From Streptomyces sp. NBC_00091 (lineage in GTDB: Bacteria > Actinomycetota > Actinomycetes > Streptomycetales > Streptomycetaceae), in the NCBI RefSeq assembly GCF_026343185.1, contig NZ_JAPEMA010000002.1, positions 744,001-808,000 of the forward strand: a stretch of 64,000 nucleotides of DNA. The letters are read 5' to 3'. The translations under genes were made by a program, and so were the position numbers. This document shows positions 55,784 through 63,395 of the stretch, in pieces (within the stretch, counting starts at the first letter, position 1; the number at the start of each line of letters is the position of its first letter). Under the pieces are notes generated by a model, which did no database searches, was not told where the DNA came from, and worked only from the letters and a program-made list of their open reading frames with translations.

Positions 55784-56644
55784 CTACTTGAGGAGGCGGG
55801 AGAGCCTGCGGTCCGCGAGCGGTTTGCCCCCGGTCTGGCAGGTGGGGCAGTACTGGAGCGAGGAGTCCGCGAAGGACACCGAGCGGACGGTGTCCCCGCA
55901 CACCGGGCACGGCTCACCCGCCCGGCCGTGGACCCGCAGCCCGCTCTTCTTCTCGGCCTTCAGCTCCCCGGCGGCGAGCCCGTGGGCCCGTTCGACGGCG
56001 GCGCGCAGGGTGTCCCGTACGGCCTGGTGCAGGTGGGTGACCTGCTCCTCGTCGAAGGAGGCCGCCAGTTTGAAGGGCGAGACCTTCCCCGCGTGCAGGA
56101 TCTCGTCGCTGTACGCGTTCCCGATGCCGGCGATCACGCTCTGGTCGCGGAGCACCCCCTTGATCTGCCGCCGCTCGCCGGCCAGCAGCGCGGCGAAGGC
56201 CTCCCGGTCGAAGCCCTCGGCCAGCGGGTCGGGGCCGAGCCGGGCGATGCCCGGCACCTCCTGGGGGTCGCGCACGACGTACACGGCCAGGCGCTTCTGC
56301 GTGCCCGCCTCGGTGAGGTCGAAGCCGCCGCCGCCCGCCAGTACGAGGCGCAGCGCGAGCGGCCCCTTGCCGGGCCGGGGCGGCTGCGCGGGCAGGGTCT
56401 CCCGCCAGCGCAGCCAGCCGGCCCGGGCCAGGTGCGTGACGAGGTGGAGCTCGCCGATCCGCAGGGCCAGGAACTTCCCGTACCGGGCCACGGGGCCGGC
56501 CGGCCGCCCTTCGAGGGCGGTGAGGGGCGGGTCGTAGGTCTTGAGCACGCTGACCGCGAGCGGGAGGACGCCTTCGACCACCCGCCCGGCGAGGTGCTCG
56601 TCGAGGAACTCCCTCAGGGCCTCGACCTCCGGCAGCTCGGGCAC
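55784..56644 (-). CDS. Fpg/Nei family DNA glycosylase
   Basis: A 286-residue base-excision repair enzyme. The N-terminus MPELPEVEALREFL fixes the start, since Pro2 is the Schiff-base nucleophile and Glu3 and Glu6 are catalytic. The helix-two-turn-helix GERRQIKGVLRDQSVIAGIG and a C-terminal zinc finger (CPVC then CPTC, 16 residues apart) bind DNA. It removes oxidised bases such as 8-oxoguanine or pyrimidine lesions; actinobacteria have several paralogues, so Fpg versus Nei activity is not decided. Confidence 0.9.
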   Translation of the reverse strand: MPELPEVEALREFLDEHLAGRVVEGVLPLAVSVLKTYDPPLTALEGRPAGPVARYGKFLALRIGELHLVTHLARAGWLRWRETLPAQPPRPGKGPLALRLVLAGGGGFDLTEAGTQKRLAVYVVRDPQEVPGIARLGPDPLAEGFDREAFAALLAGERRQIKGVLRDQSVIAGIGNAYSDEILHAGKVSPFKLAASFDEEQVTHLHQAVRDTLRAAVERAHGLAAGELKAEKKSGLRVHGRAGEPCPVCGDTVRSVSFADSSLQYCPTCQTGGKPLADRRLSRLLK

Positions 56645-56753
56645 CCTCCCAGCCTCCCGCCCCCTCGCGCCGAACGCGACCCGGCCGCGACCGGACGCGA
56701 CGACCCGGACCCGGTCCGGACGCGATCCGGCCGCGATCCGGCCGCCGGGGACG

Positions 56754-58799
56754 CTAATCCATCACGAACTCGCACCACACGCACTTGCCGCCGCCCCGGG
56801 GCTCCACCCCCCAGACGTCCGCCAGCCGGTCCACCAGCATCAGGCCCCGCCCCGAGACCCCCGCCTCCCCCGCCTCGCGGCGGCGCGGGAGGGCGCTGGA
56901 GCGGTCCTCCACCTCCACCCGCAGCCGCCGCTGCGGGCCGGCCAGGACGCGCAGGGTCACGATCGCCGGGCCGTCCGTGTGCATCAGGGCGTTCACGATC
57001 AGCTCGTCCGCGACCAGTTCGATCTCGTCGGCCCGGCCGCGCGCGCCCCACGACCGCACCGCCGCGCCGGTCATGTGCCGGGCGGCGACGAGCGCCTCGG
57101 GGTCCCCGGGGGCCACGTGCTGCTGGAGCCGGCCGCCGCCCGGCCGGGTGTCCTCGTCCTGGCGGCGCAGCAGGAGCAGGGCCATGTCGTCGTCGCCGCC
57201 CCGGTCGTCGACCACCTCGCACAGCCGGTCGGCGAGCGGCTGGAGGCCGGCCGGGCCGCCGCGGACCAGGGCGGTCAGCAGGCGGATGCCGTCGTCCAGG
57301 TCCGCGCCGGGCTGTTCCACCAGCCCGTCGGTGCACAGCAGAAGCGTTTCCCCAGGGTCCAGCTCCACGGTCGTCACCGGGTACTCCAGGCTGCCGAACT
57401 CCGCCGACAGGCCCAGCGGCATCCCGCCCTCCACCGGAAGCCTGCGGCAGTCCCCGTCGCGGGTCCGCAGGAGCGGGTCGAGGTGGCCGGCGCGCACCAG
57501 CTGGAGCACCCCCGTGGAGAGGTCGGCCTCCACGTAGGTGCAGGTCGCGAAGCGGTCGGTGTCCAGTTCGTGCAGGAACACCGAGGCCCGGGCCATCACG
57601 GTGCCCGGTGAGTGCCCCTCGGCGGCGTACGCGCGCAGCACGATGCGCAGCTGGCCCATCACGGCCGCCGCGTGCGTGTCGTGGCCCTGGACGTCGCCGA
57701 TGACGGCGCCGACGCGGCCGCCGGGCAGCGGGATGACGTCGTACCAGTCCCCGCCGATGTCCTGGCCCATCCGGGCGGACCGGTAGCGCACGGCGATCTG
57801 GGCGCCGGGGACGGCCGGGATCCGGCGGGGCAGCATGGCCTGCTGGAGGCCCTCGGCGAGGTCGTGCTCCTGCTCCAGCAGCATCGCCCGCTGGAGGCTC
57901 TGCGCGATGCTGCTGCCCAGGGCCACCAGCAGGTTCCGCTCGTCCTGGGTGAAGCCGTCCTTGTCCTGGTAGAGCAGGCCGATCGCGCCGATCGGGCGGG
58001 CCTGCGCGATCAGCGGCAGATAGGCGGCGGCCGATATCCGCATGTACGAGATCTTCGCCCAGAGCTCCGGGTACCCCTCGGCGAACTCCTCGGCGGAGTC
58101 GAGGAACCGGGGCTGGAGCGAGCGGACGACCTCGCTCATCGGGTACTGCTCGTCGACGCGCGTGTAGCGGGTGCCGGGGACGAAGCTGTCGGCGGGGCCT
58201 TCGGCCACCAGGTGGATCCGGCCGGCCTCGACCAGGCCCATCACCATGCCCATCGAGCCGAGGCGCTCCAGTCCGTGGGCGTCGCCGATGACGTCGATGA
58301 CGTCGCGGACGGTCCGGGCGTGGGCGAGGGCGGCGGTGGTGCTCTCGACCACGGAGGTCTGGCGGCGGCGCTCTTCATCGAGCCCGAGGCGTTCGGCGGA
58401 GTGGCTCAGTTCCTCGGTCGCGTCGCGGACGATGCCGATGATCCGGTACGGGCGCCCGTCCGGGCCGCGCATGACGCGGCCCTGGGTGTGGGTCCAGCGC
58501 AGCCGCCCGTCGTGGCAGCGGATCCGGAAGTAGGCGCCGTAGCTGTCGACTCCGCTCTTGAGGGCGCTGGAGACGAGGGCGTCCAGCCGGACGGACTCGG
58601 CGGGCGGGACGCGCGGGGAGAGCGATCCCGGCCGGCCGTCGTACTCGTCCGGGGTCGTGTCGAAGACCTCGAGGGCCGCTGCGTCCATGTGCATGAGCCC
58701 GGTGACCAGGTCCCAGTCGAAACTGCCCATCCGGTTCAGTGACAGGGACCGGTCCGCGTGTGCGGGCCAGTCCTCCGGCAGCGATACGGTGCTCGGCAC
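56754..58799 (-). CDS. PAS-GAF-SpoIIE phosphatase with HATPase domain
   Basis: A 681-residue multidomain regulator. PAS domain (about 20-140; RIRCHDGRLRWTHTQGRVMR), GAF domain (about 150-310), PP2C/SpoIIE phosphatase (about 330-550; IGGDWYDVIPLPGGR, IGDVQGHDTHAAAVMGQLR, LLCTDGLVEQ), and a C-terminal anti-sigma-factor-like HATPase (about 565-680; ELVADELIVNALMHTDGPA, GRGLMLVDRLADVWGV). Such proteins dephosphorylate anti-anti-sigma factors and control partner-switching stress responses. No anti-anti-sigma gene is adjacent. GTG 58799 has GGTGG upstream; the open frame extends further but only antisense. Confidence 0.85.
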   Translation of the reverse strand: MPSTVSLPEDWPAHADRSLSLNRMGSFDWDLVTGLMHMDAAALEVFDTTPDEYDGRPGSLSPRVPPAESVRLDALVSSALKSGVDSYGAYFRIRCHDGRLRWTHTQGRVMRGPDGRPYRIIGIVRDATEELSHSAERLGLDEERRRQTSVVESTTAALAHARTVRDVIDVIGDAHGLERLGSMGMVMGLVEAGRIHLVAEGPADSFVPGTRYTRVDEQYPMSEVVRSLQPRFLDSAEEFAEGYPELWAKISYMRISAAAYLPLIAQARPIGAIGLLYQDKDGFTQDERNLLVALGSSIAQSLQRAMLLEQEHDLAEGLQQAMLPRRIPAVPGAQIAVRYRSARMGQDIGGDWYDVIPLPGGRVGAVIGDVQGHDTHAAAVMGQLRIVLRAYAAEGHSPGTVMARASVFLHELDTDRFATCTYVEADLSTGVLQLVRAGHLDPLLRTRDGDCRRLPVEGGMPLGLSAEFGSLEYPVTTVELDPGETLLLCTDGLVEQPGADLDDGIRLLTALVRGGPAGLQPLADRLCEVVDDRGGDDDMALLLLRRQDEDTRPGGGRLQQHVAPGDPEALVAARHMTGAAVRSWGARGRADEIELVADELIVNALMHTDGPAIVTLRVLAGPQRRLRVEVEDRSSALPRRREAGEAGVSGRGLMLVDRLADVWGVEPRGGGKCVWCEFVMD

Positions 58800-58824
58800 C
58801 GGTCCACCATGACACAGCGGCGGG

Positions 58825-60396
58825 TCAGGCGCTCTCCAGGTAGGGGGGCTGGTCCGCGGCCGGCTCCTGGTCCGGGAAGCCGTACGGGTCGGCGGGACCG
58901 TCCGGGTCCGCGGGCAGGGCCGGGTCGGCGGCCGGACCGTCGTCCGGGACCGGGACCGGGGGCACGCCCGGCTCGGACGGGACGGCGCCGCGTTGGTCCG
59001 GGGGGAGGTCGGCGGGGGCGTCGGACGACGGACCGGAGGGCAGGTCCGAGGGGGGCAGGCCGCCGCTCGGGGGGTCCTGCGGAAGGCCGGGCGCGCGCGG
59101 CACGGTACCGGCCTCGGAGGGGCAGGGGCTGGCCGACGGGGCGGCCTGCGGAGCGGCTGGCGGGGCGGCCTGCGGGGCGACGGGCGGGTTGGCCGGCGGG
59201 GCGACCGGCGGGTCGGCCTGCGACGGCGGCTCGGCGGGCCCTGCGGACGGCGGGCCGGAGGGCGGGCCGGAGGGCCCCGCGTACGGCGGACCAGCCTGCG
59301 GATCGGCGAACTCCGGGTACGGCGCACCGGCCAGGGGGTCGGCGGGCCCTTCGTACGGCGCACCGGCGAGCGGGCCGGCGGATTCCGGGTACGGCGGGCC
59401 GGCCGGGGGGCCCGCCGGGGGTCCGGACGGCGTGGCCGACGGGGGCGTCGGCGGGACGGTCCGGGCCAGGCTGTTGGGGTCCGCGGCGGTGCAGGGGTCG
59501 GACGACGGGTCGACGGTCGGGGTCGCGGGGCCGTTCGGGATGCCGTCGGCGGGGTCGTAGGGCGGGAGCAGCCTCGGGGTCTTGTCCTGGGCCCCGTCGT
59601 CGCCGGCCTTGCGCTCGATCCAGGTGTTGTCGGCGATGTTCACGATGACCAGCCTGTTGATCACCTGGGCGGTCGGCTCGATGACGATGACCTGGTTGGG
59701 CTGGTAGCCGTTCCACTGGTCGCCCTTGAGGACCGGGCTCCCCTTGGCGGAGCGCGGCGGGGCGAGGGGGTTCCCGCAGCCGCAGCGGACCCGGGGCATG
59801 CCGTGCTCGTCGACGAGGACGGCCGTCCCGGCCTGGAGCACGGCCTGGTAGCCGTCGGCCCGGCCCTCACGGAAGCCGTGGTTGGTGACCCGGGTGTCGG
59901 CACGCAGGACCACGGGGGTCAGGGCCCGCAGGAAGTCGGGGAGCTTCTCCTGTCCGACCCCGGTGGCCTGGGCGAAGGCCCGGGACTTGGCGTGGTCGGA
60001 GGTGAGGAAGGCGATCTGGCGTTCCACGTCGCAGCTGCCGAGCCGGCTGGTTCCGCCGTACAGACCGGGGGTGGCCGCGCCGACCGTACGGATGCCCCGG
60101 CCGCTCGGGTTGGGCAGCGGGGGCTGCACGGGGGCCGACTCGGCGGTGGCGGAGGAGGCGGTGAAGGGGTCGGGGCCGGAGGCGCCCACGGGCTGGAGGG
60201 TCAGCTCCTGGCTCTCGGGCGCCGGGCCCTTGGTCTGTTCGGGGCCGGCGCCCCCGCAGCCGGCGGCGAGCAGGCCGAGGAGGGCCACGAGGGCCGTGCG
60301 GACCGGTACGTGACGGCGCGGTGCCTGACGGCGCGGTGCCTGACGGCGCGGTGCCTGACGGGATGTCGGTGCGGGCACGTCGTTCAGGTCGTTCAC
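58825..60396 (-). CDS. DUF6777 lipoprotein with long proline-rich tail
   Basis: A 523-residue lipoprotein from GTG 60396 (GGGAG upstream). A basic repeat of QAPRR three times precedes the hydrophobic VRTALVALLGLLAAGCGG lipobox. The folded domain, about residues 95-290, matches DUF6777 (RLGSCDVERQIAFLTSDHAK, RVTNHGFREGRADGYQAVLQ, VIVIEPTAQVINRLVIVNIA). The last 220 residues are Pro/Ala/Gly-rich with AGAPYPE/AGPPYA-type repeats, suited to crossing the wall. It lies 25 bp upstream of the SpoIIE phosphatase gene, so the two are probably co-expressed, perhaps as surface sensor and cytosolic effector. Confidence 0.8.
   Translation of the reverse strand: MNDLNDVPAPTSRQAPRRQAPRRQAPRRHVPVRTALVALLGLLAAGCGGAGPEQTKGPAPESQELTLQPVGASGPDPFTASSATAESAPVQPPLPNPSGRGIRTVGAATPGLYGGTSRLGSCDVERQIAFLTSDHAKSRAFAQATGVGQEKLPDFLRALTPVVLRADTRVTNHGFREGRADGYQAVLQAGTAVLVDEHGMPRVRCGCGNPLAPPRSAKGSPVLKGDQWNGYQPNQVIVIEPTAQVINRLVIVNIADNTWIERKAGDDGAQDKTPRLLPPYDPADGIPNGPATPTVDPSSDPCTAADPNSLARTVPPTPPSATPSGPPAGPPAGPPYPESAGPLAGAPYEGPADPLAGAPYPEFADPQAGPPYAGPSGPPSGPPSAGPAEPPSQADPPVAPPANPPVAPQAAPPAAPQAAPSASPCPSEAGTVPRAPGLPQDPPSGGLPPSDLPSGPSSDAPADLPPDQRGAVPSEPGVPPVPVPDDGPAADPALPADPDGPADPYGFPDQEPAADQPPYLESA
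60311..60361. repeat. Three tandem 15-bp units in the DUF6777 gene
   Basis: TGACGGCGCGGTGCC repeats three times plus a partial fourth. In the coding frame it gives QAPRR repeats in the cytosolic part of the signal peptide, and the length is a multiple of three, so copy-number change would keep the frame. Confidence 0.75.
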
Positions 60397-60479
60397 GCTG
60401 CTCTCCCTTTTCGCCCCGGTTGCTCCCTCTTGTCTGCCGCATGTCCACCGGCGCCGCAACCGGAGCGCCTCCACACGGT

Positions 60480-60535
60480 CTTGAACATGTTCAAGAGACC
60501 CCGTAGGGTCGGGACCACGAGTTGAACACGTTCAA
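60480..60535 (+). promoter_or_regulatory. Promoter of the YndJ operon with two palindromic operators
   Basis: CTTGAACATGTTCAAG (60480-60495, perfect palindrome) and TTGAACACGTTCAA (60522-60535) share the form TTGAACRYGTTCAA. The first begins with TTGAAC, which lies exactly 17 bp before TAGGGT (60504), a good -35/-10 pair. Operator 1 therefore covers the -35 box, and operator 2 lies near or after the start site, just before the ribosome-binding site. This is a typical repressor arrangement, probably for a TetR-type protein encoded elsewhere. Confidence 0.7.
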
Positions 60536-60545
60536 AGGAGCGGTC

Positions 60546-61388
60546 GTGACGGTACTCGTGAACCTGATCGTCACCCTGGGCATGTGCTGGGTCGTCCCCG
60601 TGGGCCTGCGCCTGATCGACCCCGCCGGCCTGCGGACCGCGGCCCGGCTGTGGCCCCTGGCCGCCGCCCCGGGAGCGCTGTGCCTGTGGCTCCCGCGCGG
60701 CCCCGCCGCCACCGGGCTCGCCGCGCTCTACGGTGCCGCCGCCCTGGCCCTGGCCTGCCGGGGAGTCGCCCGGCTGCCGCGCGGGCACCGGCCGGCCCCC
60801 GCCGAGGTGGCCGCGCTGACCGCGCTCGTCTCGCCCGCGGTGGCCGCCGGCGCCCTGGTCGCCGAACGCGCCGGACACCGGCTCTTCGGCTTCGACCTGG
60901 ACATCCTGGCCCTGACCGTCCCGCACTTCCACTTCGCCGGGTTCACGGCCGCCCTGGTCGCCGGCCTGGTGTGCCGGTCGGCGGCGGCGGGACACCGGGC
61001 GCGCTGGGCCGCGTACAGCGTCCCGGCGGGGACCGCGCTCGTCCTGCTCGGCTACTTCGTCGACGACTGGGCCGAACTGCTGGGAGCAGTGGTGCTGACC
61101 GCCGGGATGTGGACGGTGGCGCTGGCGACCTGGCGGGACGTCCGGCCCGCTGCCCGCGACCGGCTCACGGGAGCGCTGCTCGCCGTCTCGGCCGCGGTAC
61201 TGGTGGCCACCATGCTGCTCGCCCTGTGGTGGGCGGCGGGCGAGGCCACCGGGATCGTCCACCCCACCCTGACCTGGATGGCCGCGACCCACGGCCTCGG
61301 CAACGCGCTCGGCTTCGCGCTCTGCTCGCTGCTGGCCTGGCGCCGCCTGACCGCCGACCGCCCCGCCCTCCAGGCCGCCTCCCGCTGA
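60546..61388 (+). CDS. YndJ-like integral membrane protein
   Basis: A 280-residue membrane protein with about eight helices, matching the YndJ family. The conserved motif is TVPHFHFAGFTAALVAGLVC in the middle, with a second HPTLTWMAATHGLGNALGFA near the end; the histidines may bind metal or haem. Function is unknown. GTG 60546 has AAAGGAG 5 nt upstream; a TTG at 60522 is in frame but lies inside the operator and lacks a site. It is the first gene of a three-gene operon with DUF1990 and a lipase-maturation-factor-like protein. Confidence 0.8.
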   Translation: MTVLVNLIVTLGMCWVVPVGLRLIDPAGLRTAARLWPLAAAPGALCLWLPRGPAATGLAALYGAAALALACRGVARLPRGHRPAPAEVAALTALVSPAVAAGALVAERAGHRLFGFDLDILALTVPHFHFAGFTAALVAGLVCRSAAAGHRARWAAYSVPAGTALVLLGYFVDDWAELLGAVVLTAGMWTVALATWRDVRPAARDRLTGALLAVSAAVLVATMLLALWWAAGEATGIVHPTLTWMAATHGLGNALGFALCSLLAWRRLTADRPALQAASR

Positions 61389-61413
61389 CCCACCCCCGAA
61401 CGGAGACCCCGCC

Positions 61414-61944
61414 ATGACCCGACTCCTCAGCACCGGCCGCAGCACCCTCAGCTACCCCGACCGCGGCGCGACCCTCCGGCAGCCGCTGCCCGCCGGCTAC
61501 CACCACCTGCACCACCGCACCCGGATCGGGCGGGGCCGGGCGGCCTTCGAGGCGGCCGGCTCGGCCGTCACGGGCTTCCGGATGCACCGGGCGACCGGGG
61601 CGACCGTACGGGCGGACGGCCCGGCCGCCACCGGGGCCCGGGTGGAGATCGGCCTCGGCGCCGGCCCGCTGCGGATCACCGTGCCCTGCGAGGTGGTCTG
61701 GACCACGGATGCGCCCGACCGGGCCGGTTTCGCCTACGGAACCCTCACCGGGCACCCCGAGTGCGGGGAAGAGTCCTTCCTGGTGGAACTCGCCGCCGAC
61801 GGCACCGTGTGGTTCGAGGTCACCGCCTTCAGCCGCCCCGCCGCCTGGTACACCCGCCTCGCGGGCCCCCTCGTCCCCCTCCTCCAGCGGGGCTACGCCC
61901 GGCTGCTGGGCCACCACCTGCGCAGACTGGCCGCCGCCGCCTGA
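61414..61944 (+). CDS. DUF1990 family protein
   Basis: A 176-residue soluble protein matching DUF1990. It shows LPAGYHHLHHRTRIGRGRAA, the acyl/START-like middle (VPCEVVWTTD), FAYGTLTGHPECGEESFLVE and WFEVTAFSRPAAWYTRLAGP. Many members sit beside YndJ or YndJ-like genes, and some YndJ proteins are fused to this domain, so the two probably work together. A lipid-binding role is conceivable from the predicted fold but not shown. ATG with GGAG upstream, 25 bp after yndJ. Confidence 0.85.
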   Translation: MTRLLSTGRSTLSYPDRGATLRQPLPAGYHHLHHRTRIGRGRAAFEAAGSAVTGFRMHRATGATVRADGPAATGARVEIGLGAGPLRITVPCEVVWTTDAPDRAGFAYGTLTGHPECGEESFLVELAADGTVWFEVTAFSRPAAWYTRLAGPLVPLLQRGYARLLGHHLRRLAAAA

Positions 61945-61955
61945 TACTGGAGGGG

Positions 61956-63395
61956 ATGGACTGGTTCACGGCGCCCGGATACTGGCTGGGCCGGCTGGTC
62001 TTCCAGCGGGCCCTGGCCGGTGTCTACGTCTTCGCCTTCGTCGGTGCCGCCCTGCAGTTCCGGGCACTGATCGGGGCGCACGGCATGCTGCCCGTCCCGC
62101 GCTACCTGCGGTACGTGCCCTTCCGGCACGCCCCGAGCCTGTTCCACCTGCGCTACTCCGACCGGCTCTTCGCCTGCTGCGCCTGGGCCGGGGCGGCCCT
62201 CGCCGCCGCGCTCGCCGCGGGCGCGGGGGACCTGGTGCCGCTGGGCGCCGCCATGGGGATGTGGGCGGTGCTGTGGCTGCTGTACCTGTCCATCGTCAAC
62301 GTGGGCCAGACCTGGTACTCCTTCGGCTGGGAGTCGCTGCTGCTGGAGGTCGGCTTCCTCGCCGTCTTCCTCGGCAACGCCCGCGCCGGGCCGCCCGTGC
62401 TGGTCCTGTGGCTGCTGCGGTGGGTGCTGTTCCGGGTGGAGTTCGGCGCCGGGCTGATCAAGATGCGCGGCGACGCCTGCTGGCGCAAGCTGACCTGCCT
62501 GTACTACCACCACGAGACGCAGCCGATGCCGGGGCCGCTGAGCTGGTTCTTCCACCATCTGCCGAAGCCCCTGCACCGGGCGGAGTGCGCGGCGAACCAC
62601 TTCACGCAACTGGTGCTCCCGGTGCTGCTGTTCACCCCGCAGCCGGTGGCCTCGTACGCGGCCGGGGTGATCGTGGCCACCCAGCTGTGGCTGGTGCTGT
62701 CGGGGAACTTCGCCTGGCTGAACTGGCTGACGATCACGCTCGCGCTCTCCGCGGTGGACTTCACCGGGATCGCCGGTCCCCCGCCCGCCGCCGCCTCGCG
62801 CGGGGCGCCCGTCTGGTACGTGGTCCTGGTGTGCGCGCTGACCGTGCTGGTGCTGGCGCTGAGCCGGCACCCGGTGGCCAATCTGATCTCGCGGCGCCAG
62901 GTGATGAACCGCTCCTTCGACTCCCTCCACCTGGTCAACACCTACGGGGCCTTCGGCACCGTGGGCCGCATCCGCGACGAAGTGGTGGTCGAGGGCACCG
63001 CGGACCGCGTCCCCCACGAGGACGGCGACTGGCGCGAGTACGGCTTCAAGGGCAAGCCGGGCGAACTGCGCCGGATCCCGCGCCAGTTCGCCCCGTACCA
63101 CCTCCGGCTCGACTGGCTGATGTGGTTCGCGGCGCTCTCCCCCGGCTATGCGCGGGACTGGTTCGGGCCGTTCGTGGAGCGGCTGCTGGCGGGCGACCGG
63201 GACACGCTGCGGCTGATCCGCCACAACCCCTTCCCGGACGCCCCGCCGCGTTTCGTGCGGGCCAGGCTGTACCGCTACCGGTTCACCACCTGGCGGGAGT
63301 TGCGCGAGACGGGCGCGTGGTGGCACCGCAGGCTGCTGCGCGAGTACCTGCCGCCGACCCGCCTCGCGGAAGCCGCCTCCTCAGAGCCCGAGTAG
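61956..63395 (+). CDS. Lipase maturation factor family protein
   Basis: A 479-residue membrane protein of the LMF family (related to eukaryotic LMF1). It has several helices and signature segments YLSIVNVGQTWYSFGWESLL, RVEFGAGLIKMRGDACWRKL, YYHHETQPMPGPLSWFFHHL, then NRSFDSLHLVNTYGAFGTVG and a C-terminal soluble region ending in RFTTWRELRETGAWWHRRLL. LMF1 helps lipases fold in the ER; the bacterial role is unknown. ATG 61956 lies 11 bp after the DUF1990 stop with GGAGGGG adjoining, so it is in the same operon. Its end overlaps the convergent epimerase gene by 15 bp. Confidence 0.87.
   Translation: MDWFTAPGYWLGRLVFQRALAGVYVFAFVGAALQFRALIGAHGMLPVPRYLRYVPFRHAPSLFHLRYSDRLFACCAWAGAALAAALAAGAGDLVPLGAAMGMWAVLWLLYLSIVNVGQTWYSFGWESLLLEVGFLAVFLGNARAGPPVLVLWLLRWVLFRVEFGAGLIKMRGDACWRKLTCLYYHHETQPMPGPLSWFFHHLPKPLHRAECAANHFTQLVLPVLLFTPQPVASYAAGVIVATQLWLVLSGNFAWLNWLTITLALSAVDFTGIAGPPPAAASRGAPVWYVVLVCALTVLVLALSRHPVANLISRRQVMNRSFDSLHLVNTYGAFGTVGRIRDEVVVEGTADRVPHEDGDWREYGFKGKPGELRRIPRQFAPYHLRLDWLMWFAALSPGYARDWFGPFVERLLAGDRDTLRLIRHNPFPDAPPRFVRARLYRYRFTTWRELRETGAWWHRRLLREYLPPTRLAEAASSEPE

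Noticed and set aside
54860..57703. A 947-codon plus-strand frame across the unknown gene, membrane protein, Fpg and phosphatase
   Set aside because: It is out of frame with or antisense to recognised proteins and has no domain; an artefact of GC bias.
60311..60361. CRISPR-like direct repeats
   Set aside because: The 15-bp units are contiguous without spacers and encode QAPRR in frame in a lipoprotein gene.
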